A stretch of DNA of 64,000 bases, taken from NCBI GenBank assembly GCA_035610835.1, contig CM069443.1, positions 63,062,480-63,126,479 on the forward strand. The letters run 5' to 3'. The notes under the pieces are model-generated. The model was not told where the DNA came from, searched no databases, and was given only the letters and a program-made list of their open reading frames with translations. The DNA comes from Ophiura sarsii. Lineage: Eukaryota > Echinodermata > Ophiuroidea > Amphilepidida > Ophiuridae. Made by a program: the position numbers and the translations under genes. Positions 12,564 to 25,100 of this stretch are shown here, in pieces. The first letter of the stretch is position 1. Each line of letters opens with the position of its first letter.

Positions 12564-12887
12564 ATTTACATAGTGTGATTATAGTAATAATAAATTAGGT
12601 AAGATTTAAATCGTTAAAAAGAAAATTGACATTGATTTTTGCGATTAGGGTCGGTTGCTGACGGCAACACAACAATTCTTGTTGCCCTTATAGAGCACAC
12701 ATCCACCATCTTGTTCTTATATCTATCACCAAACCTTCAAACTCTCCACCAATATTTAATGGAAACATTTGAGGGTGTAGATTCATATCCAAGGGCATAG
12801 ATTCATATCCTACGGTGCATAGCCAGTCTCATACACTACGTTTTCTGCTTTCTTCACACCATTTTCTGAAATTGTACACAAATTTGT

Positions 12888-13112
12888 TTATGGTAGCACC
12901 TGAGAGCGTAGATCCATCAGTTTATTCTCGTGCACAGCCAGTCTCAAATCCTTCCGCCTCTGGTTGTTATCCTCAATTTTCCGAAAGTGTTCTCGTCGCT
13001 GTATCTCCTTGTGTCGCATGTGGTTGTCTCGCATGGCATCTTGCTGACGTTGCTCACCGATCTGCTCCAGATGACTCCCTGATCGAGCCGTCATGGTCTG
13101 ATTCTTGATTTC
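12888..13112 (-). CDS. VWA gene exon E: C-terminal coiled coil and stop
   Basis: Acceptor TTCACTCAACAG precedes GAAATCAAG in phase 0. The exon codes for 74 residues of charged helix ending LMDLRSQVLP and TAA. The last codons contain CAG/GTGCTA, a weak possible donor, so a minor downstream exon cannot be excluded. A variant poly(A) signal ATTAAA lies on this strand at 12760-12755, about 130 nt past the stop. Confidence 0.85.
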   Translation of the reverse strand, partial: EIKNQTMTARSGSHLEQIGEQRQQDAMRDNHMRHKEIQRREHFRKIEDNNQRRKDLRLAVHENKLMDLRSQVLP

Positions 13113-16100
13113 CTGTTGAGTGAACGGTAAAATATTGAATTGAACTGAGTTTTAAGTTTCATTTTGAGTTTAAGTTTCATATTGTCAGCCTGCTTTGATA
13201 ATTGCCTAACTCAATTTTCAGCGAAATTGAGCTTTTTGCATAAATCATAACTTCATTACATTATGCAGATGCTGTAATAATACCCACGTCATTGACCAAT
13301 TAAAAGTGTTGATAAATGCACAATTTCAATTCTGCCTAAGTCAGCCTTGTGAATTAGGCATGTAAAATGTTTAAAATGTGTCATATTAACTCGTATTAGG
13401 CCACTAACAAGCCACGTTTCACTTAAAGGTATATCTCAAAGCTAATTACATCCAACACTGTTACTGCTCCTGTTGGAATTCACCTGCACTATTCATGGTG
13501 CTATTCAACATATCGTCAGTCTGCTTCGATAATTGCCTAACTCACTTTTCATATTTTTGTTGTTTTCTAAAAACTAGAAAAAATGAGTTGGGTAATTATC
13601 AAAGCAGGCTGACAATATGTTTCATATGTGAGTATATTAATTGGTTTTGTCAAGCATATTGTTTACTTCAATATAAATGTTAAGGTAAAAATGTTCCTTA
13701 ATTTTGGTTTGAAAATCAAACAAAAACACAATTCTTTACAGCAATAACAAATATTAAGAAAAGGTTTCAGCACATATTTCTGCAAAATTTACCATCTGGT
13801 TTAAAATCGATGTCAAACATTTCATCAACTTTGGTGTACAAATCAATCAATAACACATTTGTAACAGCAATTCTGGATTTTAATAACAAGTTCTGGCTCC
13901 AAATTTCTAAGATATTTAAGATTGATGACATGCCTATTGCCAACTTGACAAGAAAACCAAGTTGTCTTACTTACCCTTCTTCTAGCGACGGTGTCTTGTA
14001 TCTCTTTCTCCCTCTGCGTCTCCAATGCCATCCTCCTGTGTTGCGACGCAGACAACCGATCGAGTCGTTGTCGTTCCTTATTGGTCTCCCCGTGCTCCCG
14101 CTCCTTCTCCGCTTCCCTGATCTTGAAGCTGACGGCTCGCTTGGCTGATCGGGTTCGATCAAGCTTCTCTGCGCTGTCCTGCTGTCGTTGGATATCTCGT
14201 CGTTGAACATCCGTTGTGTATTTTCTGAAGGGAGTAGGAGAACAAAATTTAAACAATTATAAAAACCCTCTTTGGAACTGTATACAATGTACATGTTAAC
14301 TTGTGGCCATAAATTAATTGTCATGCTTTTGGTAGCTGCTGAGAAAATAAGAACCATGCAAATAAAGGGAGCACGCAACTAATACACTCCCCATAGGCTT
14401 TACATACAAATGCCGGCCGCTCTTAAAACCGCTCTATTTCAAAAATCCTTCAGTGAATTTTTATGCGAATTTGCAATCTTATGCCATCAACGATTATTTA
14501 TAACATATCTGAATATCAAGGCAAGTTTACCGATTACATTTGTCAGTAAATGCCGCTGAATTGGGAAGTATTAATTTCATCACCTGATTTTCAGTCCTCA
14601 GTCTAGGATGCACAGTGGCGGTAAATCGGCTGATGAAATTATAATAAAGGTCAAATAATCCCTCTTTTTTACGAACTTAACACACATGAACATATTCCAC
14701 ACAACACATAGATGCAACATTCGGGAGGACAGCACCAGCAGCTAATGTGTCGATCTCGCACACTTTTGTGCTTGATAGGAACTATTGTTGTATACAACTT
14801 TTTGCCGGAAGTGGATTTCCATACTGAATTAGTTGTGTTGTTTGTGTAGAAATATATGTCATTGATTTTCATATTGAAAAATTGAAAAAGCAAGTAATAA
14901 AATGGTTCAAAAGTGCAAAATAATTCATTGTTCATAAAGGTTAACACTAGTTTTACCATACTGTATACAAAACAGATTTTTCAGAAACTTTTCATAATTT
15001 TCAAAGTGAATCTCAAGAATCACTGAATCAATTCTAGGCATTGTACTTATTTTAATAAATTCCACATGGTGACGCCAAATATGGTAATACAGTTCAATAA
15101 TTTTGACATTGTTGAAACATTTTGAGATATTTTGGAATGTTGTCTGCAGACGCCTGTCGCGTGCAAAGTGTTATGGCTTTATGGGGTGCACACTCAGATT
15201 ATCATCATATTATGTTTTGTCCTGCAATGTAAAGAGAGAATCTCAAATCAGAGGGTGTGTTATTGTTCACCAAATTTGCATATTGACTTGACCACCTCGT
15301 GACATCAACCCAATTGTATAAAACTGGAGTTGGTATAGTAATATACATGTGTATATAAATTATATATGTGCCAAAAAATGCAACTAAATCACATGCTGTG
15401 ACAGTACATGTTGAAACCCATGCCTGTACCGGGTGGTTCAAAAAAAAGTTGACCCAAGTTCTAGGTAACTTTTCAACTCCATTTTATAGTTTCAGAGAAT
15501 ATGTGTTTACTTAGTCTTGATCAGCAGTTAGTTTTGAAATTATCCTGAACAAATTGTAAATTTAGCTTGGTTGGTTCTTCAGATATGGTTCATTACAGAG
15601 AGCATGCACAGAACTGCCTTGTCCACGGGAGCGTCCTTTAGTAGAGATGGAATGCACAAAGTGGACTTACACACGATTGGTCACAAATTGTGAAAAAAGG
15701 TGAAAAAGATCAAAAGAGACATCTGAAACATCTGCCTGGTGCATGACATTACGTACCTACGTACATGTACCTACGTACTTACGTTTCTTTGTTGAATGTG
15801 AATGGCACATAAGCACAGAGATTGGGATACTTTTCAATTCTGAATCTAGAGCATGCTGTTTTGTTGAAGATAAAAACTAACTGACGCTCCCGTGGACAAG
15901 TCAGTTTTGTGCATGCTTACTATAAACCATATCTGAGAAACCAAATAAGCTAAACGCGCCATTTGTTCAGGATAATTTCAAAACTTACTGCTGATCAAGA
16001 CCAAGTAAAAACAAATTCTCTGAAACTATAAATGTGGTTGAAAAATTACTTTGAACTTGGGTCAACTTTTTTTTGAACCACCCGGTAGTGTATTTATTGG

Positions 16101-19100
16101 GGTGTTTTACTTTCAGTACAATCTGGAGGGGGTTATGTGATATTATTATTAACATTTAAACACTAATGACAACATTCAGTATTGATAATAAAAACAACAT
16201 TAACTTCATCTAGTTCCAAGTTTCCAAAAGTATATATTGGTCCATCTAAGAGTAATACAAAGCAGTGGGTCAAAAAATAAGAATTTACCGACTTAACAAA
16301 TTAATTTTTTGGAGCACATGAAAAATTGCTGTCTGTGTAACTACTTTGACCGTCATAATTCTGTGATTCCCTGGAGCCGACAGTTCCAATCTCAACTGAC
16401 ATAAATCAAATATTGGTGGGGTGATTGCCCACTGCCCCTGCTCCCTCCCAACGGCTACGCCACTAGCTGATACAAAGTATCATAATTTCAATATTGTGAA
16501 TTTTATTTTGTTCAGATTTTATCAAAAATAGTGTGTTCTTTATCGACCTTGGATTAAATATTGATGGAATTGCATGCCATTTAACAACCTACCACATCCA
16601 GCATGAATGATTGAAGATAATAAAGTTTAAAAAAGATCTAATAACATGTAAGCTACAGTAAGAGTTGGTTTACGAGACTATGGATGGAAAAGGGCAGGGG
16701 GAAGGGGTTATACCCAAATAGATTTGTTAGGAATGTGCTATACTGCACTAGTGAAATCTGTCCCCCACCACCCCCCCCCCCCCCCCCCCCCCCTACAAGG
16801 CATCACTTTTTAAAAATGGACTCATAAATCTGCCCTCAGGGAATTGAATTGATGTTATGACATGAAGAAAAGCAGACATGCATGTACCACAATGTACCAT
16901 AGCATATCAATAGAGACAGAGGTTGAATATATATAGCCATGTAGTGAATTTTATATAGCAGATGTTGAGTTAATTAGCAGGAAAAAGGTATGTTACATGT
17001 AAGTCTATATGGAGCATGCATAGCCAATGTGAAAGCAGGTTATGATCGTAAAGGTAACTCGATCTAGAGAAAAGTTTGTAATCTAGCAAAAGGTTAACCC
17101 TAATCCTAACCCCGAACAAATTTAACACCCTCAATTTATGTGGTTTTGGAAATAAAATGTAGGGAGTAAAATGGGTCAAATTAAGCTACCTCACCGGCCT
17201 TTGGTACCGGGTCGCCTGTGTGGAAGTCTACATAAGCAAGCCTTGGTGTGAGCTTTGAAAATCTGAAGATTTTCGTCCACATATGACTATCACCACGAGA
17301 CTAGGAAAAAGTGCGCTACCATGCACCTGGTGAAGAATTATTTTGTAGCACTCCGGATCGTTTGGGGTTAATGACCACTCAATGAAATCCAATAATAAGT
17401 AATTAACACTAACAGCACCAAGCAAAGGAAATCATGCAATGATACATCTACAAGATGAATGCCATGAAACTTAACTAGCATTAGATAGGTTTATCATAAA
17501 ACTAACTCTTTCATGTATAATTTCAATTTGTGAGGGGCCTAGATTGATAATGTATATATATAACTTTCCAGTGAAAATGCAAGTCAGAAAGTTACTAATT
17601 TGTTATTTTGTGCAATTTTGTGACTGGCAAAAGTCAAAGAGGACCTCCAGAATTTTTGAAGCATAATTGAAACGTTGAATTCAGATCTTCAAGCAAATTG
17701 TGGCCAACCAGGGAAATTCATGTCCTTCTGATTATTTACATGTAAAATGAATGCAAAATTAACTACGGTATCCTGTTAAAAAGTGATAACCTTCCTTTTA
17801 ACAAGACAAGAGCAATTCTATGATAAACTTAAGCACATGGGAGAAACTACAACACATCTACAGACGACATGCACATGTTGAATTGTGGTAAAGGATCTAC
17901 ACATATTGATCTACACTGTACAATGGTTGATACATAAACGCTCCTTACCGAGCCACTCGTACCGTGGTAACATCAACCACAATATCGCTTTGTTTGTGTT
18001 GCCTAGTAACCGTATCCCTGTATGCACAAATGTTCATATGATATTTAGATTTTAAATTCAATGCAGTTAACACAGGGCTGGTACAGGGTAGATCAATTTG
18101 TCTTATCTTATTCTCTGAGAAATTTGAAAATACTGTTTTAAAGTAGTTGCAATTGCTAGCTAATCGTCGGTTCACAATATTATTTTTTGACCTATATATC
18201 AAATAAAACATTTTTCATAATGGAATAGATGGAATTAAAGAATGGCTACACATACTGTTGAAGAAATAAAAATACTAAGTGAAAATGTAAAGCAATTATA
18301 GTACCAACTTATTCTTTGAGCTGATCGATTCCAAAGTTACACAATTTACTTAAAAAAGGGGTGCTGAGAAAATGAAATTTGACAAAATTGAATTTTCAAT
18401 AGATAAGGTACGGTATAGGAACCCTGCAGTGAAATTATTTATGAGAAAAGGGTTGAATGAAGGCGCAAGATAGACATTTGGTTGAAGCAATTTATGTGGC
18501 AAACAGTGCTGATAATTTCGATATGATCTCCATCGAAATGACCAAATCGTGAACTGTTGCATGATAGACAGCTAATTAAGGTAAACGGTTTCAGATGGTA
18601 GTTAAAGGCCTTATTAGTATTATGCAGGTGCAAAAACGGATTTCAAAGAAAATTGAGGGTCGCACTCACTGTCTCAGTGCCCCTTTAACATCTGATTTTT
18701 GTCAGGGACAAAGTTTTGGATTGGGAACGAATTGAGAAATGGTCACCTCTACCTTGGATTAGCACAAACTCAAAACTATGTAAATTGATGGTTTACATGT
18801 AGGAAACAGCAAAAAGCTTTTGTGTACAGTATATTGTCCTGATACTGACAATCCTTGTCAACAGCATTGAAAAATGTGAAACGAAATTGTTATGGTGCGA
18901 TGATTCAGTTGCTTTGCTAATTTGATTTAAAATGAAAGGCACTTTTGACAAGGTTTGCTGGGGTATCTGTAAGATTTACTACACATGTAATAAGCATGTC
19001 CGAAGAGGTATGACTGAGAGCAATGAAAGGAAACAAAGTACACATACTGTACATTAAATGACAATAGAGATTACAATGATGTGCTTCAGTAATGCAGCAT

Positions 19101-22100
19101 TCTGGAATCACCTTCAATTCCAGGCCATAGTAGGTTTTGTTTCAAAGTAGTGTTTTAAGTTGTCATCATCACAATAAAGGGTGTCCCCGATTTATTAATA
19201 CTGGGAAAGGTTAATTTATTTAGCTATGAATACCATTGTTATTGGTCAAAGGGGCTTATGGTTCTAACATTTGCATACATTGTACATGTATATTCATTTA
19301 GCTTTCACATTGAATTTTATGATTCAATGATTTATGATTCAGACACTTCTGACAGAAATTATAGACTCTTTTGTAAAATGGTAGATTCCAAGTTTGACCA
19401 AATTTACTTCTTTTGAAACTAATAAAATCAAAAACCATGTCTTGCACAAAGTTCAATTTAAATATGTAGGCAATTTGCTGTGTCCTTTTTTAATTTCCAC
19501 TATCAACTGTTTGTGATGTTTTAGGAAGTAATATTTGAATGTAGCGAAAGAATTGTTCAGCTTGAGTGATTTATTTATTACCATACTTTCTTAAAGGCAT
19601 ATTATGTGATATTTTCCAAGTAGCACCCTCTATCATTGATTTTTACTATGAAAGCTGATTTTCTTGCAGATTTGCATTTTTTATCATAAATCATAAAGAT
19701 CTCCTAAGTTACAGATCGATGCGATTCCTAATTACTTCAAAATCATGGTTTGAAAAATAGATTGTACCGAGCAGTACAATCTATTTTTCAAATTTTACTC
19801 TAAATTCACTCTTTGAACCATGATTTTGATGTTATTAGGAATTGTATCGCTCTGTAACTTGGAATATATTTATGATTTATGATCAGAAAAGTAAATCTGC
19901 AAGAAAATCTGCTTCCAATTTTTTTTCGAGGATTGAGGGCGTCCCATGGAAAAGATCACATAATATACCTATAAGGGGCAGTCTTGTAGGAGTTTGAACA
20001 ATTGAAATACATTATTTTCACTTATGTCATGTAATATCAACATGATCAAGATGGATAAAGATATTTTGATGAAACAGACAGAGTAAGTAGGGCACATGTT
20101 ACCCATTATATTGCTGGTATTAGATTTAGACTGCAATGTTGTTTTCATATTTTTCATATTTTTTTAAGCACGGTATCGTATAAATAATTCTGAGACACCC
20201 TGTGTATAGCATGAGTAAATGAATATGATATTAATTTAATTATTTATGTAGGAAACGATAGACAGTAAACAAAATGGAATCAATGACCACCAGATAAAAT
20301 GAAGCAACATTGTTAAGTTTTTCAATTCTATTTTTTTTATAATGAGTGTGGTTTTTTCTCCAATTTAAATTAAAAATAACATGGTAATATCCCAATCCTA
20401 TCTAATTTATTGATGTTTCCCCTAAATATTCAACAATAATTTAATAAAAAGATATAACAGATTTTTTCTGGAATACTGACCAAGAATACTGTCCAAGACG
20501 TATACTTCATGTGATATAACATGGACTAGTTATGGATTCTTTTTTGGAAAAGGGGTCTTGCGGCCCATAGGAAGGAACCTCAAGTGAATAATAATACCTG
20601 GGAAGTGTGACAAGAATTATTAGTGAATGGCGCAAGACTTTGATGAAGAAAAAACTCTTTTATGAAATAATGATTGCGTAATTATTACATCTTTTCTTTC
20701 CCTTTCTTTTTGGAAGGTGGAGGATGAGGGATTGAGGACTGAGCTGAATATACCCCAGGCCTAAATGAATAAGCCACTGATATTACTCAATGACTCTTTT
20801 TGCTATTGGAAATCCTAGTCTTTTAAGTATGTTTAAATAACCATTATCTCACCTCAGTCGGTTGCGTCTGGCTTCTGTAATTTGATTATTATTCTGCTCT
20901 TTCTCTTTAAACGAGTCCTCTCTTTTCACAATTTGCATCCTTCTATACTCCATATACGCTGTTTCCTTTGTTTCACGCACCATGTCACGAGTGGCAAAAG
21001 CTTTGTGTGTAGGCACTTGGGGGCGCTGTGACGATGCGGATGGTGGGCGTGGTCTAGTGTGTTGATTACGTAACAGCCACTCAAGCTGAATCCTGTCGCT
21101 TTTAATGCCATCTTTGTTCACAGTTCTAAAAACAGACTTGCGATTGATGGGTCCATCGGGAACCATGACGGGAGAGTGGTCTATTGTTTCAAACGCAGAC
21201 TCTGTATGGATTACACCAACAGGTGTGTTCTGAGGGTTGTAATAGACGACCTTCTCGGCTTGCATCATTGGACTCTGTTGTATTTTGGCGTTGATTGCTT
21301 TAGAATGCGGTGAGATATTGTCTGCCGGATATCGGTAGGAATTATCATACTGAACCGAAGATCGGATTGCTGGGTACTCCTGAGATTTGCTTTGCTTTAG
21401 CTGCGATGAAAGCCGCTCTGACGGGTATGAGCTGTAATCGTTGTCATATGTGCTAAGCGAGCTCATCGGTCGTGATTCAAGGTACGTCGGCTCGGCTCTA
21501 TCAAAAGCCAACTCGGCATCGATGTAGATTGGTTGAGATTTTGGCTGCGGTGGACACTGCAGCGCCATTTCCCGGAAACCTTTCACTTCAGATTTAGATC
21601 CACCCCCTGCGGAACCTTTAGAAAAGCTTCGCCATGGTGGACGATTTTCTGGGATACTAGTCTGAGTTTTCCTCGGTTTTCTATAATCGGACACCGAAAA
21701 CAGTAATCTAGGTTCGCTCCCAATACCACTGTCATCAGTGTCATTTAAGTTCATGTTATGTGTTTCCATTTTGAGCGTTTCTATATCCTCTTCTTCTTCA
21801 TCTTCCGTTAAATTTTCAGCAACTTCTTTGACAAAATCCTGTTTCTCCTCATCGTCTGTCTGCACAGAACTGACGCCAGAATCAAATTCTCCATTCGCCT
21901 CTCTGAACGAAACACTCTTTCTAAGGCAGCTTTTGGTGGGTTGTAAACTTTCGTGGGTCACCTCAATGTGATCGATCATCTTGTGTTCCATAAGTTGTGA
22001 CATCACTTTCCGATTCAACTCCTCTTTTGTCATGCTAGTCCCCGGTATCAGTCTATGCACGTCTGCACTCTTCACCGCGCTCTCCCCGACGGACGGCATG

Positions 22101-25100
22101 TGAAAATCTGCATTGACAATTCCTATTGGATAAGTCGGTATAAACATTTGCTGTCCAACTGATGAACCAATCGCTGTGAGTGTCTCAACTTGGTGGTGGG
22201 GTTGATCCCCAGACGGGGCAAGCACATAACCAGGAGGCATATGGGATGGGTAGTTTGGGCTGTTGATAAGATACTGCCGCGCAGAAAGCGGCATTTGGGT
22301 CTCGAGTTTGATCCTGTCGTGCAGTGGGACTGGGATCCAGACAGCCATTTGTGTTGTCGCTTTCACTGTTTTGCCGTTGAAGAGACTAATTACCAAGTTT
22401 TCACTGTCGGCTGCACCTGTGAAGAAAAACAAAATTTGTGTTAATAGTTTCTTGAAACATTTGGGAAAAAAGAGTAGAAACTTACACATATCATTACAAC
22501 AAGGTTCTGTTTTCATCCCTGTAATTGATGCATGCCTGGAACATAAAAAAAAAGGTAGAATCAATTTTAAAAACCTCATCTTTCAATTTACTAAATGTAA
22601 CATTGACATAAGCCATAGCATTATTTGAAGCATACAACATACCTTATATCTAGAATTATTTAAATACAATATCAAAATAAACTGTTATGTGCCACCCGAT
22701 GTTTATTACATACAATCCTCAATTCAACATGTTATATCAGCTCGAGACAAGTACACTTGTATAATAGCAAGCCAAATAACCAACCACTGGCCTGACTGTA
22801 TCTATGGCAAAACACTCTTGATTGTTTCCACAGGTAACTAAGGCAGGTCACCATGACAACCAGGAATACATCAAATAAAATGGCTGACCGGGACTAATTT
22901 CTATTGCCATGCTTACTAAGCATCCATCAGTCCTTTTTGCCTGATTAATCAATGCGCTCAGTCAAGTGTAAGAAATTGATGGTATTGATTAGATCGGTTG
23001 GTGCATACATGTACATGCGCTACAGCATTATGGCAATTTATTTTATTTGCTTTTATTAGAAGGATCTATAATTAAAGACATTCCAGGGTTTTAATCAATT
23101 GTAGCTAATCGTATCAGCATCAACTTAAACAAAATGACTGCATTTATTATATGAAAATAAGGCTATTAAAAAAATATTTTTCTCAAAGCTCTTAAAAAAA
23201 CACCTTTTTCTAACATGCATCAATTAACTAACGCGCACAGGAGCTTTGAGACAATTTTTTGAAATAGCCTAAGACAAGTGCTAAATGTGTTATGGTTTTT
23301 AATTGAAAAATCTAATTCTTTTTCATAATAAAGCTACCTATCACTATCAGGCTATCGAGTGTCGTCAAAATGGTTCAAAACGGTGCGACATAATTTTAAA
23401 ATATCTGTCTTAATCCTTTTCGTAGCATTAAACAATCAAAAGTGTTGTCAATACGGCTCATGTGACATCTAATTGAATCAAATCAAATGCTGCAAGTAAG
23501 GATTATTAGAAGATTTGATGTTCAACTTGGTATTTTGATAATTTGGTTTTTTTTAAATTAAATTTTACCAATTTGTCAAAATATTACTATTTTCTGCTTG
23601 AAATGAAAAGTTTGCTTGAATAGATTGCTTTTAAACTATTATCAATATCACATAAGAAACGTTGGTCAAATTGACATTAACCAATTTGTTCTTGTCATGA
23701 ACCACGGTCCATCAGTGATATTTGTCAGCCCCCCCCCAAAAAAAAAAAATTGACCGATCGACCGGACTTCAAGATTTTTGGCACTTGAGGACAACACAAC
23801 AAATTTTGTCTGTGGCCTAATTTGTCCCCAAACATCCAAACACGGGCATCTTCCCCCCCCCCCCCCAAAAAAAAGAAAGAAAAAAGAAGAAAAAGAAGTT
23901 TGATGCTTTTGCACTGTCACTGTACCTTATCCCCGGGTACTATGGGATACCCATATACAGAATGATCATGAACTACCCCACCTTTACCTCCTACCACTAT
24001 GTAAACTTACATCCAGATGATCTGCCTTCAATTCCTTCCAGCACTGTTCCTGGTGCACAGCAATGGGCATTCTCATCCATAGGAGCCAACACCTTATCCC
24101 CAGGCACTATGGGATGCCGCATGGCTTCATTGTAGGGGATGATGTCGTACACACCAGTTTCCTGTAATCGGTGCTGAGATTTACCGCCTTTTGGATCGGT
24201 GTCAAACTCTATCAGGTAGCAACGGTTGAGAGTAACCTGTGGATAAGAGTGGACTTACAACATTAGTTGATGTTTTGTCAAATATAATTATGTTGACTTA
24301 TTTTTAATCATGTATTAGGCCTAAAATCTTTTAATCATGTATTAGGCCTAAAATCTTTTTTTATTTGATTGGCGTAACCCAACCGACCCTATTTTTACCG
24401 CCGACCCTAAACATTTTTGTTGATGTGTGTGAGAAAAAGAAAAAAACCCAGTGAAAATGTGTAGTTGTGCCATTTGTTTATGTCTGTATGGTATGTGTGC
24501 TGGTACAATGTATATAAAATTTCATAGACGTTTTTTTTTTTTTTTTTAAATCAAAATGAAATCCGACCTACATGTACCTACCCTATTTTTTTTCTACATA
24601 TGTATGTGACGTCAATCAAACCTCTTTTGTTTGGCCTTACCTCACCTGTATTGTATTCTTTGTTTCTCATAGCAGATAAAAAATAAATAACAGTATTTAA
24701 TAACCAAAATAAAAAATAAAATAAATTTGAGACAAGCCAAAATCCCAGACATTGTACATATGAAGCTTTGTGAAACAATGCATCTTTTTGGAGAGTTCAC
24801 AATACATAAATTGTTAGTGCATACACATGTATAATGTTTCCAGATCGACTGTAAATAACTCAGCACTTTCTCTTTTGAGGGCAATGTTGTGAGCAATACA
24901 ATATTCTTTTCAAGAACAAAATGTATGCTTAATTTTCAGTCTGTTTGGGTTTTCAAACAGATTGCAATCATAATTTGATTCCAAATGATTACTAAAATTC
25001 CACTACAAATAGATGGGGGCCTCATTAAAAAAAACCCAATGCAATAGGTCTGTGTGGTATGCACATCCTAAATTGAATTGACTATTAAATGTTCATGTAT

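Noticed and set aside
13843..14256. 137-residue single-exon protein around exon D
   Set aside because: Its outer parts are intron sequence; the splice acceptor at 14225 and donor at 13974 match the phases of neighbouring exons.
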